Assembly: GCF_008831285.2 (NCBI RefSeq)
Contig: NC_045147.1
Coordinates: 14,238,854-14,302,853, forward strand
Reading direction: 5' to 3'
Length of the DNA stretch: 64,000 nucleotides
DNA from: Nymphaea colorata
Lineage: Eukaryota; Streptophyta; Magnoliopsida; Nymphaeales; Nymphaeaceae
In this document: piece after piece, positions 28,541-53,394 of the stretch
How the letters are laid out: every line of letters starts with the position of its first letter
Position numbering within the stretch: the stretch's first letter is position 1
The notes under the pieces: model-generated
Seen by the model: the letters and a program-made list of their open reading frames with translations, nothing else
What the model was told of the DNA's origin: nothing
Databases searched by the model: none
Made by a program: the position numbers and the translations under genes

Positions 28541-29839
28541 TTTTTCGATATTTACTTTCATTTCTATCTTAAGCTCGGGTTGGGCAGACCTTTTCTAAAT
28601 GATGTTGAAAACTCAAGGAGAGTAGAGTTTTCAACTCAGCATCAATTCAGACGTCTTTTGAAGGTCTTAAGTCCAACCCTTCTGCTAAATTCATACCAAG
28701 CAAGTCAGCTGCTGTAAGGAAAAAAAGTTAAAAAAAGGAAAAGAACAAAGATGAAGGAAGCACAGTTTCATACTTTTCTTTCTTGTGAATCCGTCCATAC
28801 TTTTTGACAATTGACTACATTCTTCAAGCATTCCTCATTCCTATGCTGCTTTAAAGCAGCAGAAGGTCGAACTAGGATCGCATTTAGTATGTGAAACTAG
28901 ATCCAACCCATTTGCAATCTGGATTTGTCTATCAAGGCGCACTAAATTATCACAAATTTATACATAAACGTGCATATTTTTATATCAGTGCCCCTTTTCA
29001 ACTATAAATTTCTATTTTTGTCCCTCTGGTAAAACGTGAGAACATGTCTTCCCTTGTTAACGACATAACATAGAAAGGACACTTCTAAATGGCCCTCTCA
29101 TTAGTTGTTAAATGTGTCATGCTTAAGCTTTTAGAATGAATTCCCACCAATGATTTTACCAAAAGAAAGGGAATAACAAAAAGAAATGTTTTTATTTAAG
29201 TGCATGTTTTTTCTATTAAATCTTACATGTGTGGGCTTTCCATTTTTCATTTTCTTAACATGGGCCAAGTTTCTCTGAGACTGCTCTTGCCTTTAACTCT
29301 AATTTAAATATGATCTATGCTAGTAAAGACGATAATAATGCTCATTTTTTTTTAAAAAAAGTGAATGCTCATTTAAAAAAAAAAAAGTGAAGAAAAATTG
29401 ATTAGCTTAAGATAGCAAAGCCAGAAAAACTTAAAATTCAGTCAGCTGAACTGAGGCTCTCATAAAAAAAAACAGAAACACGAAACTGCGTTTGAGATTA
29501 TACACAAAAGTCAAGCCTGTAAACTGAAATTCTCTATGAAAAGTGTGAGCCACAAGAGACTAAGGTAGGCATAAATTCGCGTGCGTACTTCGTTCTATAA
29601 AGGGCTCGGAATTGATTCGGATCCAAGCATCTGTTCGTGCCTAACCGGATTCGATCCAAAAGGAGAAGTAGCACCAAATAAATCTATTCCAGTCACTGGT
29701 TTTGATCCTCTATCACATGGGCAGGGTTTGATTTAGAGTTAGATTCTGCCCACACAGACCCACTCATGTTCAATAGTTAGGGCTGAAACCAGTTATGAAG
29801 CGCTCGCTCGACTCGACCCGAAACTCTTATAACCGCTTT

Positions 29840-29869
29840 TCAGCTAAAAATTTTCTTGCTCCGCCACTG
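29840..29869. mobile_element. Terminal fragment of the GGCGGAGC MITE-like family
   Basis: The stretch ends in CTCCGCCACTG and is preceded by AAAAATTTTCTTG, close to the right end of the element nested in the LINE (16621-16650). The partner end was not found. Confidence 0.45.
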
Positions 29870-30559
29870 ATTCGATTAAAATACAAATCTCATTAACATG
29901 CACTTTTCTTACTAAGAAAATATTCAGTAGCTCATAAGCTGATCATCTGGGCCCATTTAAGCCAGTGTTATAAAAGTCCAAATCTTAATCGATGGAACAA
30001 TTGAGTTATTCGGTGAGTATTTCATAAAGACACCAATTTATAAAACATAGAATTAATGTTTCATAAATGTGACGCATGCTTAGACTAGATTAATATTCAC
30101 TAAGTATCTTTATTGCCAGACAACTCCTCAATTAAAGCAGTTGTGGATGGACAAAAAAATATGATCATATTTATATTTAAAAAATAAATTGAAAAATGTT
30201 TGAAAAAATAGAAAACATTAAAAATATTTATATTTAAAAACAAACAAATATTCTTAGAACAATTGGACCTGATCTTACAAAAAGTCATTGGATGGTAAAT
30301 GTGCAACATCTTAAGCGATGAACCTTGGGAGTAAGGGGGTAATTGATGGCATGAAAAATATTTTAGTGGTTTTTGTTTATGTTCAGAAAAACAGTTGAAC
30401 CTTCCTAAGGCTGATTTTTTTTTTTGTTTTTGTTTTTACTTGTTTGCTTCACAATATGAAAATGATCAAATTTTCACCATGTTTGATTTCGCCTTTGCGC
30501 CCACACATGAAATTTCATTCATTCAAGTCACATAATAGCTTCCCTTAAGAAGGAATAAG

Positions 30560-30562
<3 letters not shown>

Positions 30563-30595
<33 letters not shown>
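30563..30595. repeat. GA microsatellite
   Basis: About sixteen GA units. Confidence 0.9.

Positions 30596-35543
<4,948 letters not shown>

Positions 35544-35608
<65 letters not shown>
35544..35608. repeat. Compound TA/GA microsatellite
   Basis: About twenty TA units followed by about twelve GA units; preceded by four CA units. It is the reverse-complement arrangement of the tract at 34010-34127. Confidence 0.95.
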
Positions 35609-35719
35609 AAAAGAGAGATTTCAACTATATCGGGAGCCTAACTCCATCAAGTGTTTTCCCATAAGAATCAGATTGACTAGCTTCTCTGTACTTTTGATCT
35701 TTGGCACTACCATGCTTGT

Positions 35720-35920
35720 CAGGAGGGGCGGAGGGAAGGGGGGCTCTCCTAAGCCATGGCCCCACCCCAGCCAATGATTTTTTTTTTTTTTTACATTGAA
35801 AAAAATAATATTTTTTAATTACATAATGTATTTTTTGTATTAGAATTCAGTTTGGCTCTACTCGGATCCAGAGGTCGGACTGTCGGCCCGCTCCTGAAGA
35901 AAATCCTGGCTTTGCCCCTG
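35720..35920. mobile_element. MITE-like element with CAGG..GGCGGAG ends
   Basis: The left end is CAGGAGGGGCGGAGGGA and the right end, on the minus strand, is CAGGGGCAAAGCCAGGAT. TTGT lies on both sides. The centre is a T/A-rich tract. It appears related to the element at 37446-37642. Moderate certainty only. Confidence 0.45.
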
Positions 35921-36439
35921 TTTGTCGGTCTCCATATTAAAACAATGTGGTGCACAAATTGTATGTAATTGCATAAACTTGTTTAATTTTTTGGAGCTTC
36001 CATGGCTGGTCAATGTACATATATATTGAGGAAAAGAGTTTCAACTTCTAGTCGGAGAACTTGGGATGGTTCACTCTGCAGGCATCATCAACCTTTGAGA
36101 AACTGTCCAAGATGAAAGTTGTCTCAGTTATGTCTGGCCTTAGAGCTCACTTGTCACACTTAGTAGTTTATAAATCTTGTTGGCAAACGCATGAAATGGG
36201 TGATGTCATAGTACAAGTACATACTTGATGTCCCCAGTAATTACTATGTACTTGCCAATAAGAGATTGTGAAAACGACGACAAGGTGGTCGGAGGTGGAT
36301 TTAGATCCATGACCATCTTAAGAATCACCTCTCTTAAATGTAAATCCCCCAATTATGGTTCACCCCTACTGAAAAAATCCCCTGTGCGACATGGTTTTCA
36401 GTTGAGATCCAGCAAGAACTCTGCATAGTATAGTTACAA

Positions 36440-36735
36440 TTTAGGCATTTCAAACAGCAAGGTTTTCTCGAGTATAACAAAGCGAGCTTGAAAAAAAAAA
36501 TTTGAAATTAAAAAAAAAAAACCATTAGGAGAAAATAAAATAAATGTGAAACTAATATGGCCACATAAAAAAAATAAGTAGATGAAAACAACAAATAAAA
36601 ATTAGAAAACGAAAACCACTTAAAATGAAAAAGGAGAAAAAACAAGAATCGTAAAAAGACAAATGGCCTTTTTTTATCGTTTTATTCGGCCAACTTATTT
36701 TTCACGTTTTTACTGCATTTTTTGCGACTATGGTT
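36440..36735. repeat. A-rich dispersed repeat, copy 1
   Basis: Begins near TTTCAAACAGCAAGGTTTTC, continues GCGAGCTTGAAAAA, then an A-rich centre containing AAATAAGTAGATGAAAAC and ACAAATAAAAATTAGAAAA, and ends near TGCATTTTTTGCGACTATG. The same landmarks in the same order occur at 55.7 kb and 62.3 kb. No coding frame. Confidence 0.65.
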
Positions 36736-39954
<3,219 letters not shown>

Positions 39955-41633
39955 AAAGGGAGAAATTGATTAGACTGTTTAAATGCAACAGTTAATGTGT
40001 TCTTTTTGCTGTTTTACCTTACAAGGTTAACATATATTTAGTTAATTATTTTTTGAATTTAATGTCATTTTGATCAGACATAAAACTGAATAGCCCATAT
40101 AACATCAACATTTTAATCGTGGAGAAATCCCCATTTTTCATAAAAGTAACTATAACTAAAGTATATTTTGTATCAAATTAGTTTTTATAAATATCCTAAG
40201 GAAAGTGTTGAAAGAGTCCCATTTTTAGACTAACTATTCTAGCTCATTTTCTTCCCTTACTTGCTCACCTACTTTTCCTTTTCTATCTCTCTTTTTTTTT
40301 TTTAACACAATTTTCCTCTCCACCTTAAGATCTGTGGATCTTAAGGATGAAAATGGACTTAAAACTTAGTCCTATTCTGGGACGAGCTTTGCTCATATAT
40401 AATGCTGCAAAGACGGATGTATCAAGTGGTACATAATGGTCCTTGTGGTGCCAGATTAAGAATATGTTCACGGAATATGACATAAGGACAAAAGTCATTG
40501 TTTCAGCTATTAAATGAGAACAGTTGATGGTTTAGCACATAAAATGTATGTTTGTTATTGAAAAAATATTATCGGTAATCGTAGAAGATACTATCAATAA
40601 TAAGTCTTTGTCCGAGAACCTAAATGAAATGGAGCTGGTGGTGGAAATGAGAGTGTGGCTGTTAATGTAGTAAAAATTTCTGAACATTTTCTTTTAGAAG
40701 TACCTGAATTGATCTCTATTCTTATCTGCATTATTTATCTCCTAAATTTTGCAGTGAGAGAGAGGTTAACAATTCACCGCCCAAAAAAGAGGCTCGGAAC
40801 CCCCTGCTTCCTAGATCCTGAGCTGCATCAGTATCAACAATGACAACAATACACCTTTCACCTTAAGTACTACACTCCACCGTGTAAGGCTGAGAAACAC
40901 TACATCCACAAGAATCAAACTACAAACCTGGCTCCTTATAAGCCCCTAGCCTGACCAGCTACACTGTAACCTGACCAACTAGAGTATGCTTTTTAGGCTT
41001 GTCTCTGCCAAATTCAAACTCTTACACCGCCAAAGCAATAACTATTGTGGGTACAAGGCATTAATACTTATTAAATGCACACAAATCAAACAAGGCCTTC
41101 AATGATCTTTAAAACCTAAAACAATTATAATTGAAATTTTCAGGTACAATAAGGAACAGGATTGAAATTTGGATTCCCTTCGAACTTTAAATTTCAAATG
41201 TAAGGTTCAGTCTTTCAATTTCTCCGAATTGAATCCAGAATCTTAGTTTCATTAAAACATGGCAGGGATCGCTGGGAGATCCTCTCCCCATCCTTTTTGA
41301 ATTTCAAAACTAAAACTTGGAAATTTCAATTCTTAATTTGAACGAAAAGAAGTTTCAAACATTAGTCTGGTGTGGAAATATCGCGTGCGTCTGAACTCAA
41401 GTTTGTGTTTGGAGAAGAAGCCAAATTTGGTATTAGAGTCTGTTTACCAATAGTAAGTTTACTAGCTTGAAGATGCTTCCCAAATATTCCATGGACAAAG
41501 TCAATTCCAAATTGCTTTGCCGTTTTTCTATCTTTAGGTTTTTATATGTAAACAAAAAATTGACAGTCTTCTAACAAATGACCCACTGTTTGAAATGTTG
41601 AGATTACTCGAGTCCCAAAGTCCAGGATACCAG
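39955..41633. other. Spacer 3' of Ca2+-ATPase copy B
   Basis: AT-rich spacer with no supported gene. A tRNA-related SINE remnant is possible at about 40860-41010. A poly-T run lies near 40295. Confidence 0.45.
40860..41010 (-). mobile_element. Possible tRNA-derived SINE remnant
   Basis: On the minus strand TAGCTGGTCAGG (40961-40950) fits the RNA polymerase III A box and GTTTGATTC (40920-40912) fits a B box with one CG-to-TG change; they lie about 30 bases apart, as in tRNA genes. A second A-box-like string, TAGTTGGTCAGG, lies just upstream. No target duplication was found. Confidence 0.35.
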
Positions 41634-41747
41634 TTACAATTGACATGTAGAACAGGATTAATCCATGGAGAAGGCATAACATGAATTATTTTACAGTTGA
41701 CATGTAGAACAGGAATAATCCATGGTGAAGGCATAACATGAATTATT
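41634..41747. repeat. 57-base tandem duplication in the 3' flank of copy B
   Basis: Two adjacent 57-base units (41634-41690 and 41691-41747) differ at only a few positions. They lie 118 bases or more beyond the stop codon of the Ca2+-ATPase gene and may be in its 3' UTR. Confidence 0.85.
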
Positions 41748-41864
41748 TCAGTTACTTCTTTTTCCCCTTGCAATAAACAAATGCAGCATACTTTCTTTCA
41801 TTTGGAATGAACTTCCTAAAGAATTAAGTGTAAAGAAGAAAACTTGATATCATACTGAAGGGGA

Positions 41865-46573
<4,709 letters not shown>

Positions 46574-46589
46574 TGTATCCCGATTCCAC

Positions 46590-47135
46590 CTAAAATAAAA
46601 TTATAAAGGATCGTTTATACAATAACAAAATAGATATGTTCATGCACACAATTGAACCCGAGGCTGCATGGTCCAATCTAAGAACTGACAAATGCAATCG
46701 GTGGACTGACCAAGTATAAAAAAGAGTTTGAACTTTGCCCTCTAGCAGAAGCAGAAAGACAACGTGATAACTACCAGAAACCGACTTACAGAAAATTGAA
46801 GAGGCAAGTGATTAGACTCAAAGAAAAAAAGAAAAAGAACCCAAGCAGTAATTATAACAAACACGTCCCGATTCTCACATTGTTCAGGAGAAGAACCAGA
46901 AAATTCGCCTACTACTCAACAAGATCAGTACGTTACCGTTCGAAAACTATGTTTCCTCACAAGAAAACAACAAACTCAGTACAATCCACAATAAAACTCG
47001 AACCAAATAGAAAGCAGACTTGAAGGACTATGACTAGCCTAAAATTTAGAAAGCAGGAAAAAGAACAACAAGCCCTTGCAAACCCCCACCAAGTAACCAA
47101 AACAGAAAACGAAGCGACAAACTCCAGAATCTTAC
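46590..47135 (-). other. Predicted leader intron of Ca2+-ATPase copy B
   Basis: Just before the ATG, on the minus strand, TTTTATTTTAG is followed by GTGGAATCGGGATACA and the start codon, a good acceptor. A donor-like GTAAGATT starts at 47135. This would put the first, non-coding exon at about 47136-47515. Leader introns are common in plant ECA genes. The pairing is an inference. Confidence 0.45.
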
Positions 47136-47543
47136 AGAAGCGAAAAGAAAGAAAAGGGAGCTAAGAACCAGAAAAGCGAAAGGGGAGAACTGTTGATTCC
47201 CGGGAAAAGAAAAAGCGGGAACAGAAATATGAAAAAGAAGAAACATCGGAACCATCGACGGGAAATCTACTCTTCCAGAATGAACGAAGAAGGAAACCAA
47301 CTTTGGAGAGAGAGATCAAAGCCAGCCAGGATTGTCAGTGGCAAAAAATTCCGGAATCTTTGCCTCGATGCCTTTGGCGCTTCTCGTGACGACAAAGTAA
47401 GAACGGGGAAGTTAATGCATTAATATCGACACCACTGCCTTGCACTCCTCTCTCTCTCTGTCTATCTCTCTATGCGCCTCTCTTTCCCTCCCCACGGGGG
47501 CTTCCGCGCTGCTTCCTCGACTTTATTCCTGCGATGTGCCAAC

Positions 47544-47550
47544 TTTTATA
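47544..47550 (-). promoter_or_regulatory. Putative TATA box of Ca2+-ATPase copy B
   Basis: The minus strand reads TATAAAA here, about 970 bases upstream of the ATG and about 410 bases upstream of the proposed leader-intron donor. A GA-rich stretch (CTCTCTCT on plus, near 47440-47470) lies inside the proposed leader. Confidence 0.35.
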
Positions 47551-49968
47551 TGAATTTTTTCTTATACAGTTTACATTCCCTCCCTCCAGCCATCATTTCT
47601 GTTTCTTTATACCACTTGAGTTTTCTCCATGTAAGCATTAAGATCTTGAAAAGCTAAGACATTCAAATCAACTTTTTTTTTTCATGTTGGTAGTCACATT
47701 TTGTGCTGTAGTTCTTATTTTTAGTGACGATTTAGACTTGCGAATTCGAGAAAAGAAGATTTTACACATTTTTCTTCCTTTTCCTTGTGAGGAACACCAT
47801 CCCGTAGGTTTCCAACACGCTTTGTTTGTCCCAATAATAAAAGCAAGCGATAGAATTCTTATCTTTCAAATGAGTCAACAAGTAAATTCTAAAAGAAGGA
47901 AATAAGCCTTCAGTTTTTCATTTCATTAAGAACAATAATTTTACGGAAGAAAATAAAAAAGGTGCTTTACTAAAAAAGTTACTAACATTGCAAACAAGTC
48001 AAAACCTGAACTTCCTTATTTGAAAATCTCAGTAGCATAAGACCTGTGTCGAGAAAGTCCAGAAATTGGTTGGCGTCTATGAGCAATCTCAAGCAACTTA
48101 CAAGTGTCGCGTCAGGAAAGTACATTGCAAAGACCTGAGCATTCGAGTTTGTTTGTGAGTCAGCCAAGGAATTTTTGCACCCACTCTGAGCTAAGCAAGG
48201 CCCGTTGGACTCCCTTTCTTTGTTTGTTTGCTCCTGCACCCTTACTTTCTAAATTTCTCTGGTCCATATCATCATATTTCATCAATTAATTATGTATTTA
48301 TAGATCTACCATTTTATTATACCATGACATGCTACATCTATGTGAATATAAGAAATACACAGGGACTTGAAAAAATATTTGAAATATAAATATATTATAT
48401 ATAGGAAAAGTCAATGTTATAATGTGCTGGATAGTTCTCCTGTTACTAAAATTTAAAAATTCAGCGCTAAGGAATATAAATTATCATAAAAAGAAAAAAA
48501 AACCATTATGGTATGTGGGATAATAAAACTCAAATCAAGAAAAGTTATCACTGATATTCTCACTAATTAGCATATAATCAGATTCAAGGTATGTGGGATA
48601 ATTGAACATGAGCCTACACTTCAGGGGAATTCTACAGATAGCATACTTAACATTTTAGTATTGTTTAAAAAACATTTTAGTTGATAAAAGTATTCTTCTA
48701 TCAATTATACCAAGATTATGAGATAAAATGATAAAAACACGCTCAGTACAAACAATTTTCATGCTTACATTGTCTATTTTTATTATACTCAATACTTGAA
48801 ATAGATGTTTGAGTTTATTCAAGTTAATTAGTCCTTGGTATGAAAACAGGCTAGGTGGTTCACAAATTAAGCATGATAGGTGTATAGTCACCAGCACATG
48901 GAAGCTAAATTCTTGGCTTTTAAAACTCATGACAACTGCTTTTGTTTCTCTCTCTTTCATTAAAATTCTTGGCTTTTAAAACTAAAGAAAACAACATTGC
49001 CAAGGTAACAACATTATTAGGTTAGAAGTTCAAGATCTACTATCTGGATCTGATATGGGTATTTCTGTGTCAGAGATGAAGAAAAAGTAAAGTTAAGAAT
49101 TAAGAGATAAAATTTTAGGCCAAAAGAATCATAAAATCAAAGTCATGCTTTACGTATTGGATTCGGAAGGAAGAAAAGAATGATTTTTTAGGAAAAAGAA
49201 ATTCACATGATACGGGCACGTTGTCACTATTTCTTAGAAGATTCATCAGCATCATCACTAAATAATAAAACCAATGGTGGCACGTTGTTATGTTAACGAA
49301 GTCATTAGATACTAATGCTTAGAACCCATACTAATTGAGTTCTTTAAGAAGAAAAATGTTCAGGAGCTCAACATCTAATTAAGTGCATATTTTCACATAA
49401 TCTGAATGAGATATGTCTTTCTTTAGCTGAGGGTGAACCTTAAGCGCCAAGCCTCATAAAGGATGTGCATGGGTCGGTTAGATTGGATTGCCAACCTGAA
49501 ACTGGACCAGCTTAGTCAAGATTTAGAAAGAAGGAGCCAAATCCTAGTCAAATTCAGATTGGCCGTAAGATTTAGGTTATTTGATATGAACTTTGAATTT
49601 GAAATCCTACATAATTATCGGTCAACCAATCGTGGATCATACCCACGTTGAATCCAGATTCAGTTTCAGAAACTTAAGTAAGAATTCTTCTAAATCTGAT
49701 CAGTAAAGATCTGACTAAATATTTGACTTCCACGGTAATACGTTCTAAAGCGCGTGGCATCCGTTCAAACGCCGGTTTTTTTCTAAATTGAAAGCCAGCA
49801 TCAAGTAGAGGAGAGAGCTAAAGCATGTCATTTTGTCCGAAATTAATGCCATTCAATTCAAAGTTGCGAGTGCTTTCTGAAAGAAGGGAAGTCATTCATT
49901 TGATGGGAATGAACTTAGTGAAGAGATTTCCTATATAATAAAGACTACTATTCTATATGTTGATTCTC
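47551..49968. other. Spacer without gene
   Basis: AT-rich sequence; no frame has coding character. Near 49460-49720 is a segment of repeated AATCCAGATTC/GATTTAG-like phrases of the kind common in decayed plant transposons, without recognisable ends. Confidence 0.45.
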
Positions 49969-50182
49969 ACAACATATGAGCAAGCTGTTATGTGGGGCAT
50001 AGCACAAACGGGCGGGCTTGGAGGTGCGTTGAAAGTGTGTCTCGAGTTCGAAACCCGACTAATGGTACGTGTAAATTGAAACGCATAGTGAGATGCTAGG
50101 GCAAGGGAAAGGAGGGGGCTTCGGCTCTTTCCGAGATGGTGGGATAACTCTTGTGCTCACCCGACAACATATGAGAAAGTTG
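49969..50182 (+). mobile_element. tRNA-derived SINE with target-site duplication
   Basis: The body (49988-50163, 176 bases) is flanked by 19-base direct repeats, ACAACATATGAGCAAGCTG at 49969-49987 and ACAACATATGAGAAAGTTG at 50164-50182, with two differences. The 5' part carries an RNA polymerase III A box (TAGCACAAACGG, 50000-50011) and a B box (GTTCGAAAC, 50046-50054) about 35 bases apart. The 3' part has a GC-rich stem (GGCTTCGGCTC) and ends GTGCTCACCCG rather than poly-A. Related 3' parts may occur near 35.2 kb and, reversed, near 57.4 kb. No coding capacity. Confidence 0.75.
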
Positions 50183-53100
50183 GTGCAACAAAATGAAAAT
50201 TTAACTTATTCAGAGTCTTCAGCTTAATTAAGACACTTCATCTAGGGTTTTATTCACATATAACAAAAAATTTCCGAATCCTTTATCATGATTATTTAAT
50301 ATTTAACTACTGCTAAAAAATTTTGTCATTTCACGTGAGAAGTTGTATAATTAAGCTTTTAGCTTACAACAACATAGCTGCCAGAAACTTCTTTTCTTAT
50401 GAAGGGGAATTTCACTTTCTTAGAAGCCCGTTTTGTAAATCAAAATCTTATAAACTGTAATTATTCATCGATTCACCAACTATCTCTCGACAAAAAAGGT
50501 CCAACCAAGCATCAAAAGTCTTCCGCCCCAAATGCCATATTATTGATTGCTTTGCATGAATAAGCATATAAATATATGGTCGCTTGTTAAGAAAGCAAAA
50601 GACCAAAGAAAGAGAAAGTAGTGACGAGACATTAAGAATCAACTTGGGCAATAAATATTCCAAGTTATGGAACGAACAAGGAACATATTTGGTAGGACCA
50701 CCAATTATTTGCTGCCTAAAATAATGTCACAAATTATCTTCTCACTTGCTTCATAGAAGATGCCATCAACTTTTGTAGGCTAAATGGTCTCACAAAATAA
50801 GGGCATCCCCCTACATGTTAAAGAGTAGGAGGAGGAAGGTGAGGTTTTTGTCTTTGTTTGTTTGTTGGTTGTTGATGGACCATCGCCCTACTAAGTTGGT
50901 AGTAATGAATTGATGAATTACTAGAACCCGACCAGCATAAGCATTTTTAAATTTGATCGGTTAGGGCACTCTACCATTCAACACCTACTGCTGTTTGGAA
51001 CTTAAATTAATGGAAGACCTACTTGCAGCATTTTGTCTTCTGTAATTAAACATTGCGGCCGGGCTGAATGAGACAAGGCTTGGGTTAGCCCGGCAAGGTT
51101 TGCAGCTTCGACTAACTAAAAACTTGACCTAGGTCTACATTAGGCTAGGTCTGCGCGACTCGGTCGGGTCGAGGGGATGCATAAACACTTGGTAGCAACT
51201 CACTCGCACCACCTAAGCCTGTATGCCTTTGATCAAAATCTTTCAAAATCAAAATTGATTCCGAGCTTCCCTGTGGCCTACGTATCATAAACTCTTGTCG
51301 CCTCTTTCTTAACTATTTAGAGATCTTAGTCGTTGTTTTACTTACTCAACAAGAAACTCTTATTTCAACTATCAAATTGGCAATTTCCTTCAAGTTGAAC
51401 GCTTGAAGGCAACCTAAGTATCCACATATATAAATTGTATATAGCCCAAGTGATGGCAGGAGCAATATCGTGGAAGGTCACTAGAAAGGGTAGCCGTTTC
51501 CAAAGGTTCGCGCATGGAAATTGGTCCGTTATTTTTTTTCTAAGATTTGGAAAGAAGTTTCATTGAGCACCTCACTTTTTTTTGTTATTCCAAAGCCAGG
51601 TCAACGACTTGGGATTTCTTACGATAGGCAAAAGGTCAGCAAAAGCCTCCCAATATTCCAGAATGGGACCTCCTTCTGCTTTGGGCAGAGTTTTTCTCAC
51701 GCTTCCTCTAATTTTGTTCTCTTTTGCTTTTTATTTTTATTTTTTGTTTAAAGTTTAGAAATTGGGGATTGAAAGGAAAAACTGCCATTAAAGAGAGATA
51801 GGCAAGAGGATTGGCATGAGTTAGGACTACACAACGAGTTCTACTCGTTCGTAAACAAGTCGAGTTCGAGTTTAAATATATGCTCGAAACATTAAATCGT
51901 TCAAATTTAAATTATAAAAACTCGACTTATAAAAAAACAGTTTAATGAGTAGTAACTAAATGAATTAAACAAATTTACAAGTGAAAAGAAAAGAGATAGA
52001 CTTGAGAAAATTGAGTTAAACAAGTTCATCGACCTCGAACTCAATGATTTTACTTTGGTGGCGTGAAGAGTGATGCTATGATGGAAGGTCAGTGTTTGCC
52101 CCAGCTGTGGGAAGCCAACTTTTTTCTTGTCAAATTTTATTTTATACAGATAATCGCCCTGGCGAGGACCAGGACCGGGAGACTAGTCCATCCAAAGTAC
52201 CAAGAAATTCCGTTGGTCCTAGCAGTGTGGGACAAAACACAGTGGTCTACAGTGTCCCTTTCATCCATACTTGGCCGTATACGACGGGTTCCCCACATTT
52301 TGTGCCACTGTCCCATCCATTGTTCATAAGTGAGGACGTTTGATTCGCAGCCGGTGGGGAACACCCCTGTCCGTGTTTACCTTTGGGACGCCCTTAAATC
52401 AAGCCTCCACTTCTGAGTGGATTGTTGAGACCCGCGTTTGTTCTTTGAAGGTGTTTGACGGCAGGACATCAGCTCCACAGTGAGCAGAGTAAGAGTGTCG
52501 AGAGCTACAAAAATTTTATTAATTTTCAGGGTGTTTTGCATGAATCTAATCCAAAACTTGAGATAGGTTCATGTTCTTAAATGAATTTGTCTTAATTTTT
52601 GAGATATATTCATCAAACAACACGTTCCTGTTACAAAATGTCTCCTTCCATTACTTGAAAAATTCAGAACAAAATGTTCTATTTTTGGCATCTCAAAAAT
52701 GAGAAATCGAGACATTTTGTTCTTAGGGGTTGCATCTCAAACACAAAATCAGCTAATTTCAAATCTGAGGTTTTGCCCACATTCTCAGGATCTCAAATCC
52801 TCGGTTTTCTACAGATATGAAATCTAATGTTTGTTTATCATGTGGGCTCTACATAAAAGGGATTTCGAATCAGCTTCGAACCTTACATCTGAAGCCATCA
52901 GACGTACTTTTAATAGATCTAAGATCTAAGGAACCCAAGTTCTGAACAATTAAGTACCGGTTAATTGGAAGCAAACAGTCATGCCAGTTTTGACCTTAAT
53001 CTGAAGTTTTTCCCAGTCCAACTCTAGATCCGGCCACTTGGGAGGCGGTGATTGTCGTCTAAGTTTGAATGGTCTATAAAAGTTTACCTTTTCTTGAGGA

Positions 53101-53208
53101 ACAAGGAAACTAAAACTTTTGACTAAAGCATTCCCACTTCCAGAATTTGATGGGAATTGTATAAAGCAAACTTTTTTCATGCAGATTTGCTGGGAACAAT
53201 GCCTCCCA

Positions 53209-53210
<2 letters not shown>
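50183..53210. other. Spacer without gene
   Basis: Contains decayed repeat phrases: an AGGCTAGGTCTGCG-like stretch near 51060-51180, a TCGAGTTCGAGTT-type segment near 51840-52050, and a segment near 52700-52930 rich in ATCTAAGATCT phrases. Open frames near 52063-52343 have no recognised domain. No gene supported. Confidence 0.45.

Positions 53211-53242
<32 letters not shown>
53211..53242. repeat. TA microsatellite
   Basis: About sixteen TA units, just before the MITE-like element at 53258. Confidence 0.9.
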
Positions 53243-53243
<1 letters not shown>

Positions 53244-53257
53244 TATCCGAATCAGAG

Positions 53258-53394
53258 CAATGGCGAGCCTGGGAAGCATGAGACCACGTACTTTAACAAA
53301 ATATTTATATAAGCAGACATATTTACAGACCCTTTATTTATATATTGGTTAACCCTGGCTCTCAGTCAGCCAAACATGTCTGGCTCTGCCACTG
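53258..53394. mobile_element. MITE-like element of the GGCGGAGCCA family
   Basis: The left end is CAATGGCGAGCC and the right end, on the minus strand, is CAGTGGCAGAGCCAGAC. The 137-base body is AT-rich and non-coding. The ends match those of the element nested in the LINE at 16.5 kb. No clear target duplication. Confidence 0.5.

Larger units (their letters stand above)
27951..30562. other. 5' flank of Ca2+-ATPase copy A and spacer
   Basis: Just upstream of the ATG a leader with a run of A bases is visible on the minus strand; a leader intron is likely by analogy but I could not place it. A 29-base phrase containing CTCAGAAACCGCCATGTA occurs at about 28401 and again at about 28512 with one difference. 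Near 29840-29869 is a fragment of the GGCGGAGC element family. No gene supported. Confidence 0.5.
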
